Position numbers and translations under genes: made by a program | Assembly (NCBI GenBank): GCA_943914355.1 | Contig: CALUBS010000025.1 | Coordinates: 1 to 32,379, forward strand | Direction: 5' to 3' | Length of the DNA: 32,379 nt | Source of the DNA: an uncultured Corynebacterium sp. | GTDB taxonomy: Bacteria; Actinomycetota; Actinomycetes; Mycobacteriales; Mycobacteriaceae | Shown here: one piece after another, positions 15,426 to 23,526 of the stretch | Layout of the letters: the number at the start of each line of letters is the position of its first letter | Numbering within the stretch: the first letter of the stretch is position 1 | Notes under the pieces: generated by a model | The model's database searches: none | Told to the model about the DNA's origin: nothing | Seen by the model: only the letters and a program-made list of their open reading frames with translations

Positions 15426-17333
15426 TTGTCCGCATCATCTCGAGGCGCTATGAAAAATAGCAACCGCCAATGGCCTAAACGCGCCCTCGCGCTTTTTGGG
15501 CTTATCGTGGTCGTTATCTATGCGCTGGTCTTTTTCACCGGAAACCGCCAAGCCACCCCAAAGCTAGGCATTGACCTGCAGGGCGGCACGCGCGTTACCT
15601 TGGCACCACAAGGTGAAGACCCCACCCAGGACCAGCTACGGCAGGCGCGCAATATTTTGGAACAGCGCGTGAACGGTATGGGCGTTTCTGGTTCCGAGGT
15701 CGTCATCAACGGCAATACCCTCGTCATCACAGTACCTGGCGAGGACGCCTCGCAGGCCCAAGCAGTGGGGCAGACCTCTCAGTTGTACTTCCGCCCGGTG
15801 GCGCAACCCTCGGCGCCGGATTTGGACAAGCTCGACAAAGAGCTGGAGGATATGGCCAACCGCTGGGTCAAATACGGCGTCCTAGATAAGGACGAAGCTA
15901 ACAAGAAGTTGGAAGACGTCACCAACGCCGTGGCCCAGCAAGAAGCGCAGGCTGAGGGCAAGGAAGCGAAGGACGTCAAGGCCCCGAAGGTTTCCGCTAA
16001 GCCTTTGGATGAGCCGTCCAACTCAATTGAGCAGACCGAGCGTCGCGATGAAATCACCGAGATGTTGTTGAAGGACCGTCAATCGGAGGATCCGACTACG
16101 CAGGCAGCGGCCTCTTCACTTTTGACGTGCCAGGGAGCCGCTGACCCGCTGGCTGGCGCAGACGATCCGTCCAAGCCTTTTGTTACCTGTGATTACGACA
16201 GCGGCACTCCTTATGTCTTGGAGCCAGCCCCGTTGCTCAGTGGCATTGAGGATGAAGACGGTACCCGTTTGACGGGTAATGAGATTGATACCAATTCCCC
16301 GATCAACGGTGGCCTCAACCCGCAGTCCGGCCAGATGGAGATCAGCTTCTCCTTCAAGACTGGCAACGGCCCGAACGGCTCCCAGACCTGGGCGGACCTC
16401 ACGCGGGAGCACCTGAACGATCAGATTGCCATCACCCTTGACTCGGCCGTGATTTCGGCGCCGGTTATCCAGGGAGCTACCCCGTACGGTTCCGCTACCT
16501 CCATTAACGGCGACTTCAGTCAAGAAGAGGCCAATAACCTAGCCAATAACCTGCGCTACGGCGCATTGCCGCTGTCCTTTGCCGGCGAAAACGGCGAGCC
16601 CGGTGGCACGGTGGAGTCCATTCCTCCGACACTGGGTAAGGCAGCGCTAGAAGCTGGTCTTTGGGCTGGCTTGGCAGGCTTGATTTTGGTCATCCTTTAC
16701 TCGCTGTACTACTTCCGCGCGCTCAGTGGTGTGTCCGTTATCTTCTTGCTCGGCTCTGCCCTGCTGACCTACGGCGCTATTGTGCTGCTGGGGCGCTGGA
16801 TTGGTTACTCGCTCGACCTTTCCGGTATCGCCGGTTTGGTCATCGGTGTCGGTGCGACAGCGGACTCGTTCGTGGTCTACTACGAGCGCATCAAGGATGA
16901 ACTCTTAGAAGGTAGAACCTTTAGGTCAGCAACGCAGAAGGCCTGGGAGCGCTCGCGCAGCACCATCGTGACCGGTAATGCGGTGACACTCATCGGTTCT
17001 GTCATTGTCTACTTCCTCGCCATCGGTGAAGTGAAGGGCTTCGCGTTTACTTTGGGCCTGACCACGGTCTTCGACCTTGTCGTGTCCTTCTTGGTCATGG
17101 CACCGTTGATGCAGATTATTGGCCGCCGCCCTGCGGCAGCCAAGCCATCGATGAATGGTTTGGGTGGAATTTATGCGCTAATTGAAGAGCGGCGCGAGCG
17201 CGGCTACTACGGAGATTCCCGTTCTGCCGCTACTACGCCGCAGGAGCGCTCCACTGAAAATTCGGCATCCGTTGGCGCCGATTCGTCTGAGAGTTCTTCG
17301 CCCTCAGCAGCTGCGGAAGATGAGGAGAAATAA
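15426..17333 (+). CDS. secD: Protein translocase subunit SecD
   Basis: The product is about 635 residues: one N-terminal transmembrane helix (about 20-37), the conserved LGIDLQGGTR, a large external domain (about 50-405), five C-terminal helices (about 410-575) with GLVIGVGATADSFVVYYERI (the proton-path segment), and a Ser/Ala/Glu-rich tail. The external domain carries an acidic Gln/Lys/Asp-rich insertion, as in other actinobacterial SecD. TTG 15426 is chosen for AGGAGAA five bases before it; ATG 15450 is a fair alternative with GAGG close by. SecDF uses the proton gradient to pull exported proteins outward. Confidence 0.95.
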   Translation: MSASSRGAMKNSNRQWPKRALALFGLIVVVIYALVFFTGNRQATPKLGIDLQGGTRVTLAPQGEDPTQDQLRQARNILEQRVNGMGVSGSEVVINGNTLVITVPGEDASQAQAVGQTSQLYFRPVAQPSAPDLDKLDKELEDMANRWVKYGVLDKDEANKKLEDVTNAVAQQEAQAEGKEAKDVKAPKVSAKPLDEPSNSIEQTERRDEITEMLLKDRQSEDPTTQAAASSLLTCQGAADPLAGADDPSKPFVTCDYDSGTPYVLEPAPLLSGIEDEDGTRLTGNEIDTNSPINGGLNPQSGQMEISFSFKTGNGPNGSQTWADLTREHLNDQIAITLDSAVISAPVIQGATPYGSATSINGDFSQEEANNLANNLRYGALPLSFAGENGEPGGTVESIPPTLGKAALEAGLWAGLAGLILVILYSLYYFRALSGVSVIFLLGSALLTYGAIVLLGRWIGYSLDLSGIAGLVIGVGATADSFVVYYERIKDELLEGRTFRSATQKAWERSRSTIVTGNAVTLIGSVIVYFLAIGEVKGFAFTLGLTTVFDLVVSFLVMAPLMQIIGRRPAAAKPSMNGLGGIYALIEERRERGYYGDSRSAATTPQERSTENSASVGADSSESSSPSAAAEDEEK

Positions 17334-17335
17334 TC

Positions 17336-18508
17336 ATGGCCGTATCGACTAAAAATAAGATTTCGCGTTTAGATCGCCTCTATGAAGACGAGCGTGGCTA
17401 TGACTTCATTGGCCATACCAAACGGTGGTACGGGATTACCGCCGCGCTCCTCGTCGGTGCCATCGTCGCTATCTTGATTCGTGGATTTACGCTTTCCCTC
17501 GACTTTGAGGGTGGCACCACCTTGTCCATGCCTGCTGGGGACTTGAAAGAAGACGAGGTAGCTACCGTCTTCGAGGACTCCACTGGCGTTGAACCGGAGC
17601 AAGTGCGCATCGTTGGTGCCGGTGATTCTGAGACGCTCGAAATCACCTCTGAGCGCTTGAGCCAAGAAGAGGTAGACAGCGCTCGGTCTGCCATCTACGA
17701 GGAATTCCAACCCAAGGATGAAAACGGGGAGGCCACCCCGGACGCCATCGGTTCTTCCACCGTGTCCGAATCGTGGGGCTCCTCGATTACGCAGCGCATG
17801 ATCCTCGCCATGATCGTATTCCTCGTTGCAGCGACAATCTATGTGGCGGTACGCCTGCAAAAGATTATGGCTTTTGCCGCCATTTTGGCGCTAATTATTG
17901 ATGGCATCGTCATCGCCGGTATCTACGCCCTCTTCGGGCTTGAAGTTTCTCCCGCCGTCATCATCGGTTTGCTCACCGTCCTGACCTTCTCCATCTATGA
18001 CTCCGTCATCGTCTTTGACAAGGTCAATGAGAATACGGCCGGGCTGGAAGGCCAACGATCTAAGACCTATGGGGAACTCGCCAACTTGGCGATTAACCAG
18101 ACGGTCATGCGTTCCATTTCCACCTCTATCATTTCCGCGCTGCCTATTATCGCGCTGTTCGTCATTGCCGTATGGCTTATGGGCATCGGTACGCTGCGCG
18201 ATTTGGCGCTGATCCAGCTCATTGGCGTTATCGAGGGTATTTTCTCCTCGATTTTCTTGGCCACTCCGTTGGTGGTGACGTTTGCTAACTGGACTAAGCG
18301 CGTCAAGCAGCACACGCAGCGTGTGCTAGATTACCGCGCAGGTAAATCTGAGGAAGGTGAACCAGCGGATGCGGGTTCTGCAAAGCGCAAGGTGGTTACG
18401 CCTTCCGATGTCGGGGCCAAGACGCACAAGGAAGTGGCAGAAGAACAAACTGATCACGGCAGCAGTGCCTCCGGCCATACCGGTGCTACGTGGCGCCCGG
18501 GCCGCTAA
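17336..18508 (+). CDS. secF: Protein translocase subunit SecF
   Basis: The 390-residue protein has six predicted helices. LDFEGGTTL follows the first one, the external domain spans about 55-150, and LLTVLTFSIYDSVIVFDKV is the SecF counterpart of the SecD proton-path segment. The C-terminus ends TWRPGR after a hydrophilic tail, a pattern seen in actinobacterial SecF. It starts two bases after the secD stop, with GAGGAG inside the secD end, so the two are co-translated. Confidence 0.96.
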   Translation: MAVSTKNKISRLDRLYEDERGYDFIGHTKRWYGITAALLVGAIVAILIRGFTLSLDFEGGTTLSMPAGDLKEDEVATVFEDSTGVEPEQVRIVGAGDSETLEITSERLSQEEVDSARSAIYEEFQPKDENGEATPDAIGSSTVSESWGSSITQRMILAMIVFLVAATIYVAVRLQKIMAFAAILALIIDGIVIAGIYALFGLEVSPAVIIGLLTVLTFSIYDSVIVFDKVNENTAGLEGQRSKTYGELANLAINQTVMRSISTSIISALPIIALFVIAVWLMGIGTLRDLALIQLIGVIEGIFSSIFLATPLVVTFANWTKRVKQHTQRVLDYRAGKSEEGEPADAGSAKRKVVTPSDVGAKTHKEVAEEQTDHGSSASGHTGATWRPGR

Positions 18509-18524
18509 GTGCCCTTGAACACGG

Positions 18525-18556
18525 CATAATCAGGCAGACTAAAGCTTGGTCTTTTT
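18525..18556 (+). promoter_or_regulatory. Possible promoter and small U-tailed hairpin before the lipoprotein gene
   Basis: CATAAT (18525-18530) is a fair -10 element. GACTAA/TTGGTC (18537-18542 with 18546-18551) then forms a 6-bp stem with loop AGC, followed by T18552-T18556. The hairpin could be a weak secF terminator or an attenuator in the next gene's leader, only 15 bases from its GTG. Confidence 0.35.
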
Positions 18557-18571
18557 AGGAGAAAAGGGGTT

Positions 18572-20356
18572 GTGCGTACCGTGGAACGCAGATTAGGCAC
18601 CACACGGTGGTGGGGGCGCCGTCCCAAAATCACGGCGGTTGCAGCGGGGCTTTCCGCCCTTGCGCTGGTAGCGGCCTCGTGCAGCAGTGAGGAATCCGAG
18701 AGCGGTGACCAGGCTACGCCCAGCGATCCGGAGTCCTACAACTACGCCGGATATATGGTTAACTCTCAGCTGACCACGACGAATGCCGGCACCGCCTTCG
18801 GCAGCACCACCTCAGCGGCCCAACTTTCGACGCGGCTTTATCCCGGCCTTTTTGTCCCGGGGCCCTCCGGGCAGCTTATTCCCAATGCGGATTTGGTAGA
18901 GACCGAAGAGCTTCCGCCGGCAGCTGATAGTGATCAGGAAAGCGTGCGTGTGACGCTTGCCGATGACGCCACATTCTCCGATGGTGCCCCCGTCACCTGC
19001 GATGATTACCTGCTTGCCTATACGGCTGGCACGCACCCGGTTGAATTTGCCTCGCATATGCCGCTGATGAATGACATCGCGGATATCGAGTGCGCACCGC
19101 AGAGCAAGGCCTTTACACTGACTTTTCAGAAAGACCAGGGACATCGGTGGCGCCAAATGTTTGGCCCTGGCACCGTCATGCCTGCGCACGCGCTTGCGCA
19201 GAAGACGGATTTGACCGTAGAGGAACTCAACGCGGCCCTGCACGCAGAAGACATGGCGACGTTGCAGCCAGTAGCGGAATTGTGGCGCTATGGGTTTTCT
19301 ACAGCCAAGGATGACTTTGACCCAGAGCTACAGGTGTCCTACGGCCCATTTACCGCGGATAAGGTGGGCGATTCCGGCGAGGTTTTCTTAAAAGCCAATG
19401 AGCAGTATCGCGGCGACAAACCTGCCTTGGATCGCCTCGTTATTTGGCCAAGTACGGCGAACGCACAGGAACTTGCGGATAAGGGCGTTCTCAAGGTGGC
19501 AGACTCCGCCATCGCGGCGCCCGACTGGCTCTCAGGGAACGCGGGCAAGGACGCAGAATCCGAGGAAGGTAACGACGCCCCAGAATCCACAAATGGATCT
19601 GACTCGAATAAAGAACACGGCTCCGATGGGGAGGACTCCGCGGGCGCTGACAATACCGAGTTTGAAACAACCACCAAGGTGGGCCTGCAAACCGATACGT
19701 TGACGCTGTCGCAGGCTGGGATTTTTGCAGCGCCTTCTGCTAGGAAGGCATTTGCTGCCTGCGTCGACCAAGCGGCGTTAGCACAAAAGAGCTCCGAAAT
19801 ATCTGGTGTCGATGTTCCACCGGCTTATGTGCGTACCGTCTCTGTCCAAGATCCGGTAGCCCAAACGCTAGGCTCGGTGGCGAAGGACCACGAGGGAACG
19901 GACATGGCTGCGGCCGGCCAGTTGAATGGATCCACCATCAAGGTGGGCTACGTTGGCCCGGATAAGCGCTATCAGGCGATGGTCGATGCGCTGCGCGCCT
20001 TCTGCGAACCGGCGGGGATTACCATCGAGGATGCTGCGGAGGAGAACCTATCGCAGTTTTATCTCAACCCTGATCCGGAAACGGGGCAGCCAACCATCGA
20101 TGCCTTCTTGGGCCCAGTCGATCCGCTGACCGAGTACTCCGCCGCTGATTCCAGCATCAAAAACTCCGTTCAGCTCAAGGAGCAGGAAGAGCAGCTGTGG
20201 GAGAGTGTTCCCTCCATTCCGGTCGCTGCGCAGCCGCGCGTGTTCATCGTTCATCGCGACGTGGAGGGTGTCCTGCCGTACACTGGCATCTCGGGCATCG
20301 GCTGGAATATGGACCGTTGGCACGTGTCGACACAAGAACCTGTGGAAAAGGCCTAG
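18572..20356 (+). CDS. Solute-binding lipoprotein of the peptide/nickel (SBP family 5) type, orphan
   Basis: The 594-residue product has a basic N-terminus and lipobox VAASC (Cys37). The rest resembles the large extracytoplasmic peptide-binding proteins (SBP_bac_5/DppA-like): LSTRLYPGLF, ATFSDGAPVTCDDYLLAY and SYGPF are typical of that fold. It occupies the position of the mycobacterial lipoprotein gene between secF and apt. No permease or ATPase gene is near, so it either serves a distant transporter or has another envelope role. An acidic Ser/Gly/Asn/Asp-rich insertion lies at about 322-366. The start is GTG with AGGAGAAAAGGGG upstream. Confidence 0.85.
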   Translation: MRTVERRLGTTRWWGRRPKITAVAAGLSALALVAASCSSEESESGDQATPSDPESYNYAGYMVNSQLTTTNAGTAFGSTTSAAQLSTRLYPGLFVPGPSGQLIPNADLVETEELPPAADSDQESVRVTLADDATFSDGAPVTCDDYLLAYTAGTHPVEFASHMPLMNDIADIECAPQSKAFTLTFQKDQGHRWRQMFGPGTVMPAHALAQKTDLTVEELNAALHAEDMATLQPVAELWRYGFSTAKDDFDPELQVSYGPFTADKVGDSGEVFLKANEQYRGDKPALDRLVIWPSTANAQELADKGVLKVADSAIAAPDWLSGNAGKDAESEEGNDAPESTNGSDSNKEHGSDGEDSAGADNTEFETTTKVGLQTDTLTLSQAGIFAAPSARKAFAACVDQAALAQKSSEISGVDVPPAYVRTVSVQDPVAQTLGSVAKDHEGTDMAAAGQLNGSTIKVGYVGPDKRYQAMVDALRAFCEPAGITIEDAAEENLSQFYLNPDPETGQPTIDAFLGPVDPLTEYSAADSSIKNSVQLKEQEEQLWESVPSIPVAAQPRVFIVHRDVEGVLPYTGISGIGWNMDRWHVSTQEPVEKA

Positions 20357-20404
20357 GCCTTGTTCGCTCCTAAATTAATTCTCGCTATTTAGTTCTCAAG
20401 GAAG

Positions 20405-20953
20405 ATGATGACCTCTCACTACGAATCAGCAGCACAAGCATTGCGCGATAACGTGCGCCTTGTGCAGGACTTTCCAGAAGAAGGGATTCTTTTTGAAGAC
20501 CTCACACCGGTATTAGCCGATCCTGAGGCATTTCAGGCCGTTGTTGATGGACTCGCGGCCGCGTGCGAGGAGCTGGGTGCGGATCTCATTGGCGGCTTGG
20601 ATGCCCGCGGGTTCCTGCTTGGCTCTGCCGTGGCGTACAAACTGGGTTTGGGCATTTTGGCCATTCGTAAGAAGGGCAAGCTTCCGCCGCCGGTATATAC
20701 CGAGGAATACGAACTGGAATATGGTTCGGCCGCGTTGGAGATCCCCGCCAGCGGCGTTGATGTGAAGGGCAAGCGCGTGGTGCTTGTCGATGACGTCCTA
20801 GCCACCGGTGGCACCCTCCACGGAGCCAAACTGTTGCTGGAGTCTGCAGGTGCCGAGGTCGCGGGCAATGTAGTGGTGCTAGAAGTTAAGGGTCTTAATG
20901 GTCGTGAACGCTTATCGGGCCCGCCGCTCATTGTGCTGGATGACGCTGACTAA
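20405..20953 (+). CDS. apt: Adenine phosphoribosyltransferase
   Basis: The 182-residue protein salvages adenine to AMP using PRPP. The PRPP-binding motif [13 protein letters not shown] (125-137) is intact, and [20 protein letters not shown] is the Apt flexible-loop and hood region. Two adjacent ATG codons (20405, 20408) follow AAGGAAG; the second has the slightly better spacing. It lies between the lipoprotein gene and rel, the standard order in Corynebacteriales, where apt and rel may be co-transcribed. Confidence 0.95.
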   Translation: MMTSHYESAAQALRDNVRLVQDFPEEGILFEDLTPVLADPEAFQAVVDGLAAACEELGADLIGGLDARGFLLGSAVAYKLGLGILAIRKKGKLPPPVYTEEYELEYGSAALEIPASGVDVKGKRVVLVDDVLATGGTLHGAKLLLESAGAEVAGNVVVLEVKGLNGRERLSGPPLIVLDDAD

Positions 20954-20968
20954 GATGGTGTGTCTAAG

Positions 20969-21019
20969 CTAGATCACACGATCTGGAAAGGCGCTGCAGC
21001 CAGCAATAAAGGCTGCGGC
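20969..21019 (+). other. Two tandem hairpins in the apt-rel gap (rel leader)
   Basis: AGATC-ACAC-GATCT (20971-20984), extendable by one G-T and one C-G pair to 20969-20986, is followed by GCTGCAGCC (20993-21001) pairing with GGCTGCGGC (21011-21019) around a 9-base loop. The second hairpin ends five bases before the GAAGGG ribosome site of rel (21025-21030). Neither has a T-tract, so they look like leader structure rather than terminators. Confidence 0.5.
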
Positions 21020-21038
21020 ATTGTGAAGGGCGGTAGAG

Positions 21039-23333
21039 ATGGCCACGGATAAGTCAGCAAAACGCCAGGCTAATAACGGGATGCGGAGCATGTCTGCTCG
21101 GCTTGCTCGGTCACTGACCGGCGGGCGGGTCAAGATTAACCCCGTGCTCGATCCCCTCATGTCTATCCACCGGAAATTCCATCCCAAGGCGGATGCGGAA
21201 CTACTCAACGCTGCCTATAACACCGCGGAAAGGTTGCATGAGGGAGTATTCCGCAAGTCGGGTGAGCCGTATATTACCCACCCTCTGGCCGTAGCTACGA
21301 TTGCCGCGGAAATCGGTATGGATACCACCACCATTGTTGCAGCGCTCCTGCACGATACGGTGGAGGATACCGATTACACGCTGGAGGATCTGACCCGAGA
21401 CTTCGGGCCCGAAGTTGCCCGGCTCGTTGATGGCGTGACCAAGCTGGACAAGGTGGCCTTGGGTGCTGCGGCCGAGGCTGAGACGATCCGCAAGATGATC
21501 GTCGCCATGGCCAACGATCCGCGCGTCCTTGTCATCAAGGTCAGCGACCGGCTGCACAATATGCGCACGATGCGCTTCTTGCCTCCAGAAAAGCAGGCCA
21601 AAAAGGCGCGCCAAACGCTAGAAGTCATTGCCCCCTTGGCTCACCGGTTGGGCATGGCGAGCGTGAAATGGGAACTAGAGGATTTGTCTTTTGCCATCCT
21701 CTATCCCAAAAAGTACGACGAAATCGTGCGCATGGTGGCAGAGCGCGCGCCCTCGCGCGATCGTGCCCTGAAGGAAATCATCAACCAAGTGGGTGCCGCC
21801 TTAAAGGAAAATGGCATCGAGGCCGAAGTAATGGGCCGGCCGAAGCATTACTGGTCTATCTATCAAAAGATGGTCGTCCGCGGCCGCGAGTTCGCGGAGA
21901 TCTTCGACTTGGTGGGCATTCGCGTGCTGGTGGATGACAGCAATAGCTGTTACGCCGCCATTGGCGTCGTGCACTCCATCTACCAGGCTCTGCCGGGGCG
22001 TTTTAAGGATTATATTTCCTCCCCGCGCTTCGGCGTCTACCAGTCTTTGCATACGACGGTGCTCGCGGACGGCGGAGCGACCCTTGAGGTACAGGTCCGC
22101 ACGCACGAGATGCACTACAACGCCGAATTCGGCGTCGCCGCGCACTGGCGCTATAAGGAAACGAAGGGAAAGAATTCTGGGCACCAGGAAGAGGTGGACC
22201 AGATGGCCTGGATGCGCCAGCTGCTGGACTGGCAGAAAGAAGCGGCTGACCCCAATGAGTTTCTCGATTCCCTGCGCTATGACCTGACGGCGCGCCAGAT
22301 CTTCGCCTTTACCCCGAAGGGTGATGTGGTGGATCTGCCGGCGGGTTCCACTCCGGTGGATTTTGCCTATGCCGTGCATACGGAGGTCGGGCACCGCTGC
22401 ATTGGTGCCAAGGTCAACGGCAAATTGGTGGCGCTAGAATCGCCGCTGAAATCTGGCGACAAGGTAGAAATCTTTACCTCCAAGGATCCTAACGCCGGCC
22501 CGTCGCGCGATTGGCAGGAATTCTTGGTCTCCCCGCGTGCCAAGGCAAAGGTCCGCCAGTGGTTTGCCAAGGAAAGGCGTGAGGAGCACCTTGAAGCCGG
22601 GCGCGATGCCTTGGCCACTGAGGTGCAGCGCGGCGGCTTGCCGATGCACCGCCTGTTTACCGCCAGCTCCATGAAGCAGGTGGCAGAACAGCTGCACTAT
22701 TCTGATGTCGATGCCCTGTATACTGCCATCGGCGCAGGACATGTTTCCGCACAACACGTGGCCAACCAATTGGTCGCCATGTTCGGCGATCGCGATGATG
22801 CCGTGGATGCGCTGGCTTCTCGAACCCCGCTGTCGGAGCTCGAGCATTCTCGCGCGCAGCATACTAAGGACTCCGCCTCCGGCACGGGCATCTTGGTGGA
22901 GGGAAGCCTCGATGTCATGGCCAAGCTTGCGAAGTGCTGCCAGCCGGTGCCCGGGGACGCTATTTTCGGTTTCGTCACCCGCGGTGGGGGAGTATCCGTG
23001 CACCGTGCGGACTGCGCCAACGCGGAAAAGCTCAAATCCGAACCGGAACGTATGTTGAAGGTCGAATGGTCCTCAGGTACCTCTTCTACCGGCGCGTTTT
23101 CCGCCACGTTGCAGCTTGAGGCATTGGACCGTCAGGGCCTGCTGTCTGAGCTAACGCGGGTATTAAGCGATCAGAACATCAATGTGTTGACGATGAATTC
23201 GAACCGCGGCGAGGACCAAATTGCCACGATGCGGTTTACCTTCTCCGTATCGGATACCAAGCAGCTGGGTTCTTTGATGACGACGCTGCGCAATACTGAG
23301 GGCGTCTTTGACGTCTACCGCGTGACCGCGTAA
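21039..23333 (+). CDS. rel: Bifunctional (p)ppGpp synthetase/hydrolase Rel
   Basis: The 764-residue stringent-response enzyme has an N-terminal HD hydrolase domain (H81, HD at 105-106, D170), so it should degrade (p)ppGpp. The synthetase domain has [20 protein letters not shown] (321-340) and EVQVRT (350-355). A TGS domain ([20 protein letters not shown]) follows, then a Cys-containing region (KCCQPVPGD) and a C-terminal ACT domain. All key residues are present, so it is predicted to be fully bifunctional, the only long Rel usual in this group. GAAGGG gives a good ribosome site; structured RNA precedes it. Confidence 0.97.
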   Translation: MATDKSAKRQANNGMRSMSARLARSLTGGRVKINPVLDPLMSIHRKFHPKADAELLNAAYNTAERLHEGVFRKSGEPYITHPLAVATIAAEIGMDTTTIVAALLHDTVEDTDYTLEDLTRDFGPEVARLVDGVTKLDKVALGAAAEAETIRKMIVAMANDPRVLVIKVSDRLHNMRTMRFLPPEKQAKKARQTLEVIAPLAHRLGMASVKWELEDLSFAILYPKKYDEIVRMVAERAPSRDRALKEIINQVGAALKENGIEAEVMGRPKHYWSIYQKMVVRGREFAEIFDLVGIRVLVDDSNSCYAAIGVVHSIYQALPGRFKDYISSPRFGVYQSLHTTVLADGGATLEVQVRTHEMHYNAEFGVAAHWRYKETKGKNSGHQEEVDQMAWMRQLLDWQKEAADPNEFLDSLRYDLTARQIFAFTPKGDVVDLPAGSTPVDFAYAVHTEVGHRCIGAKVNGKLVALESPLKSGDKVEIFTSKDPNAGPSRDWQEFLVSPRAKAKVRQWFAKERREEHLEAGRDALATEVQRGGLPMHRLFTASSMKQVAEQLHYSDVDALYTAIGAGHVSAQHVANQLVAMFGDRDDAVDALASRTPLSELEHSRAQHTKDSASGTGILVEGSLDVMAKLAKCCQPVPGDAIFGFVTRGGGVSVHRADCANAEKLKSEPERMLKVEWSSGTSSTGAFSATLQLEALDRQGLLSELTRVLSDQNINVLTMNSNRGEDQIATMRFTFSVSDTKQLGSLMTTLRNTEGVFDVYRVTA

Positions 23334-23356
23334 CCGTTTGACTGCCTGGCTACCTC

Positions 23357-23389
23357 CCTGCGCGGTTGCTTGGTAGAGCAACGCGCGGG
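23357..23389 (+). other. Strong hairpin downstream of rel
   Basis: CCTGCGC plus GTTGCT (23357-23370, one bulged G) pairs with AGCAAC plus GCGCGGG (23377-23389) around the loop TGGTAG. Flanking CTGCC (23342-23346) and GGCAG (23395-23399) may extend the structure. No T-run follows. It probably marks the end of the rel transcript, as a factor-dependent or U-less terminator or as an RNA 3' end protector. Confidence 0.5.
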
Positions 23390-23470
23390 CTACGGGCAGG
23401 TGACGATTGTGTGAATTCTGGGCGGAGGAGAGGTAAAAGACCAGTTCACGGGTGGTGTGCTTCCTGCGAG

Positions 23471-23499
23471 TTGGTTAAGAAAGCGATATAAATTATCTG
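23471..23499 (+). promoter_or_regulatory. Weak promoter candidate for the 5'-nucleotidase gene
   Basis: TTGGTT (23471-23476) and TATCTG (23494-23499) lie 17 bases apart in a distinctly AT-rich patch, GATATAAATTATC. TATAAA at 23487-23492 is an alternative -10 without a matching -35. The gene starts 28 bases later. Confidence 0.35.
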
Positions 23500-23526
23500 A
23501 ATACTTTCTACGACACAGGAGTAATT

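Noticed and set aside
23425..23526. Short gene after the GGAGGAG-like site in the rel to 5'-nucleotidase gap
   Set aside because: No start codon lies at a workable distance and the downstream readings are short and without protein-like composition.
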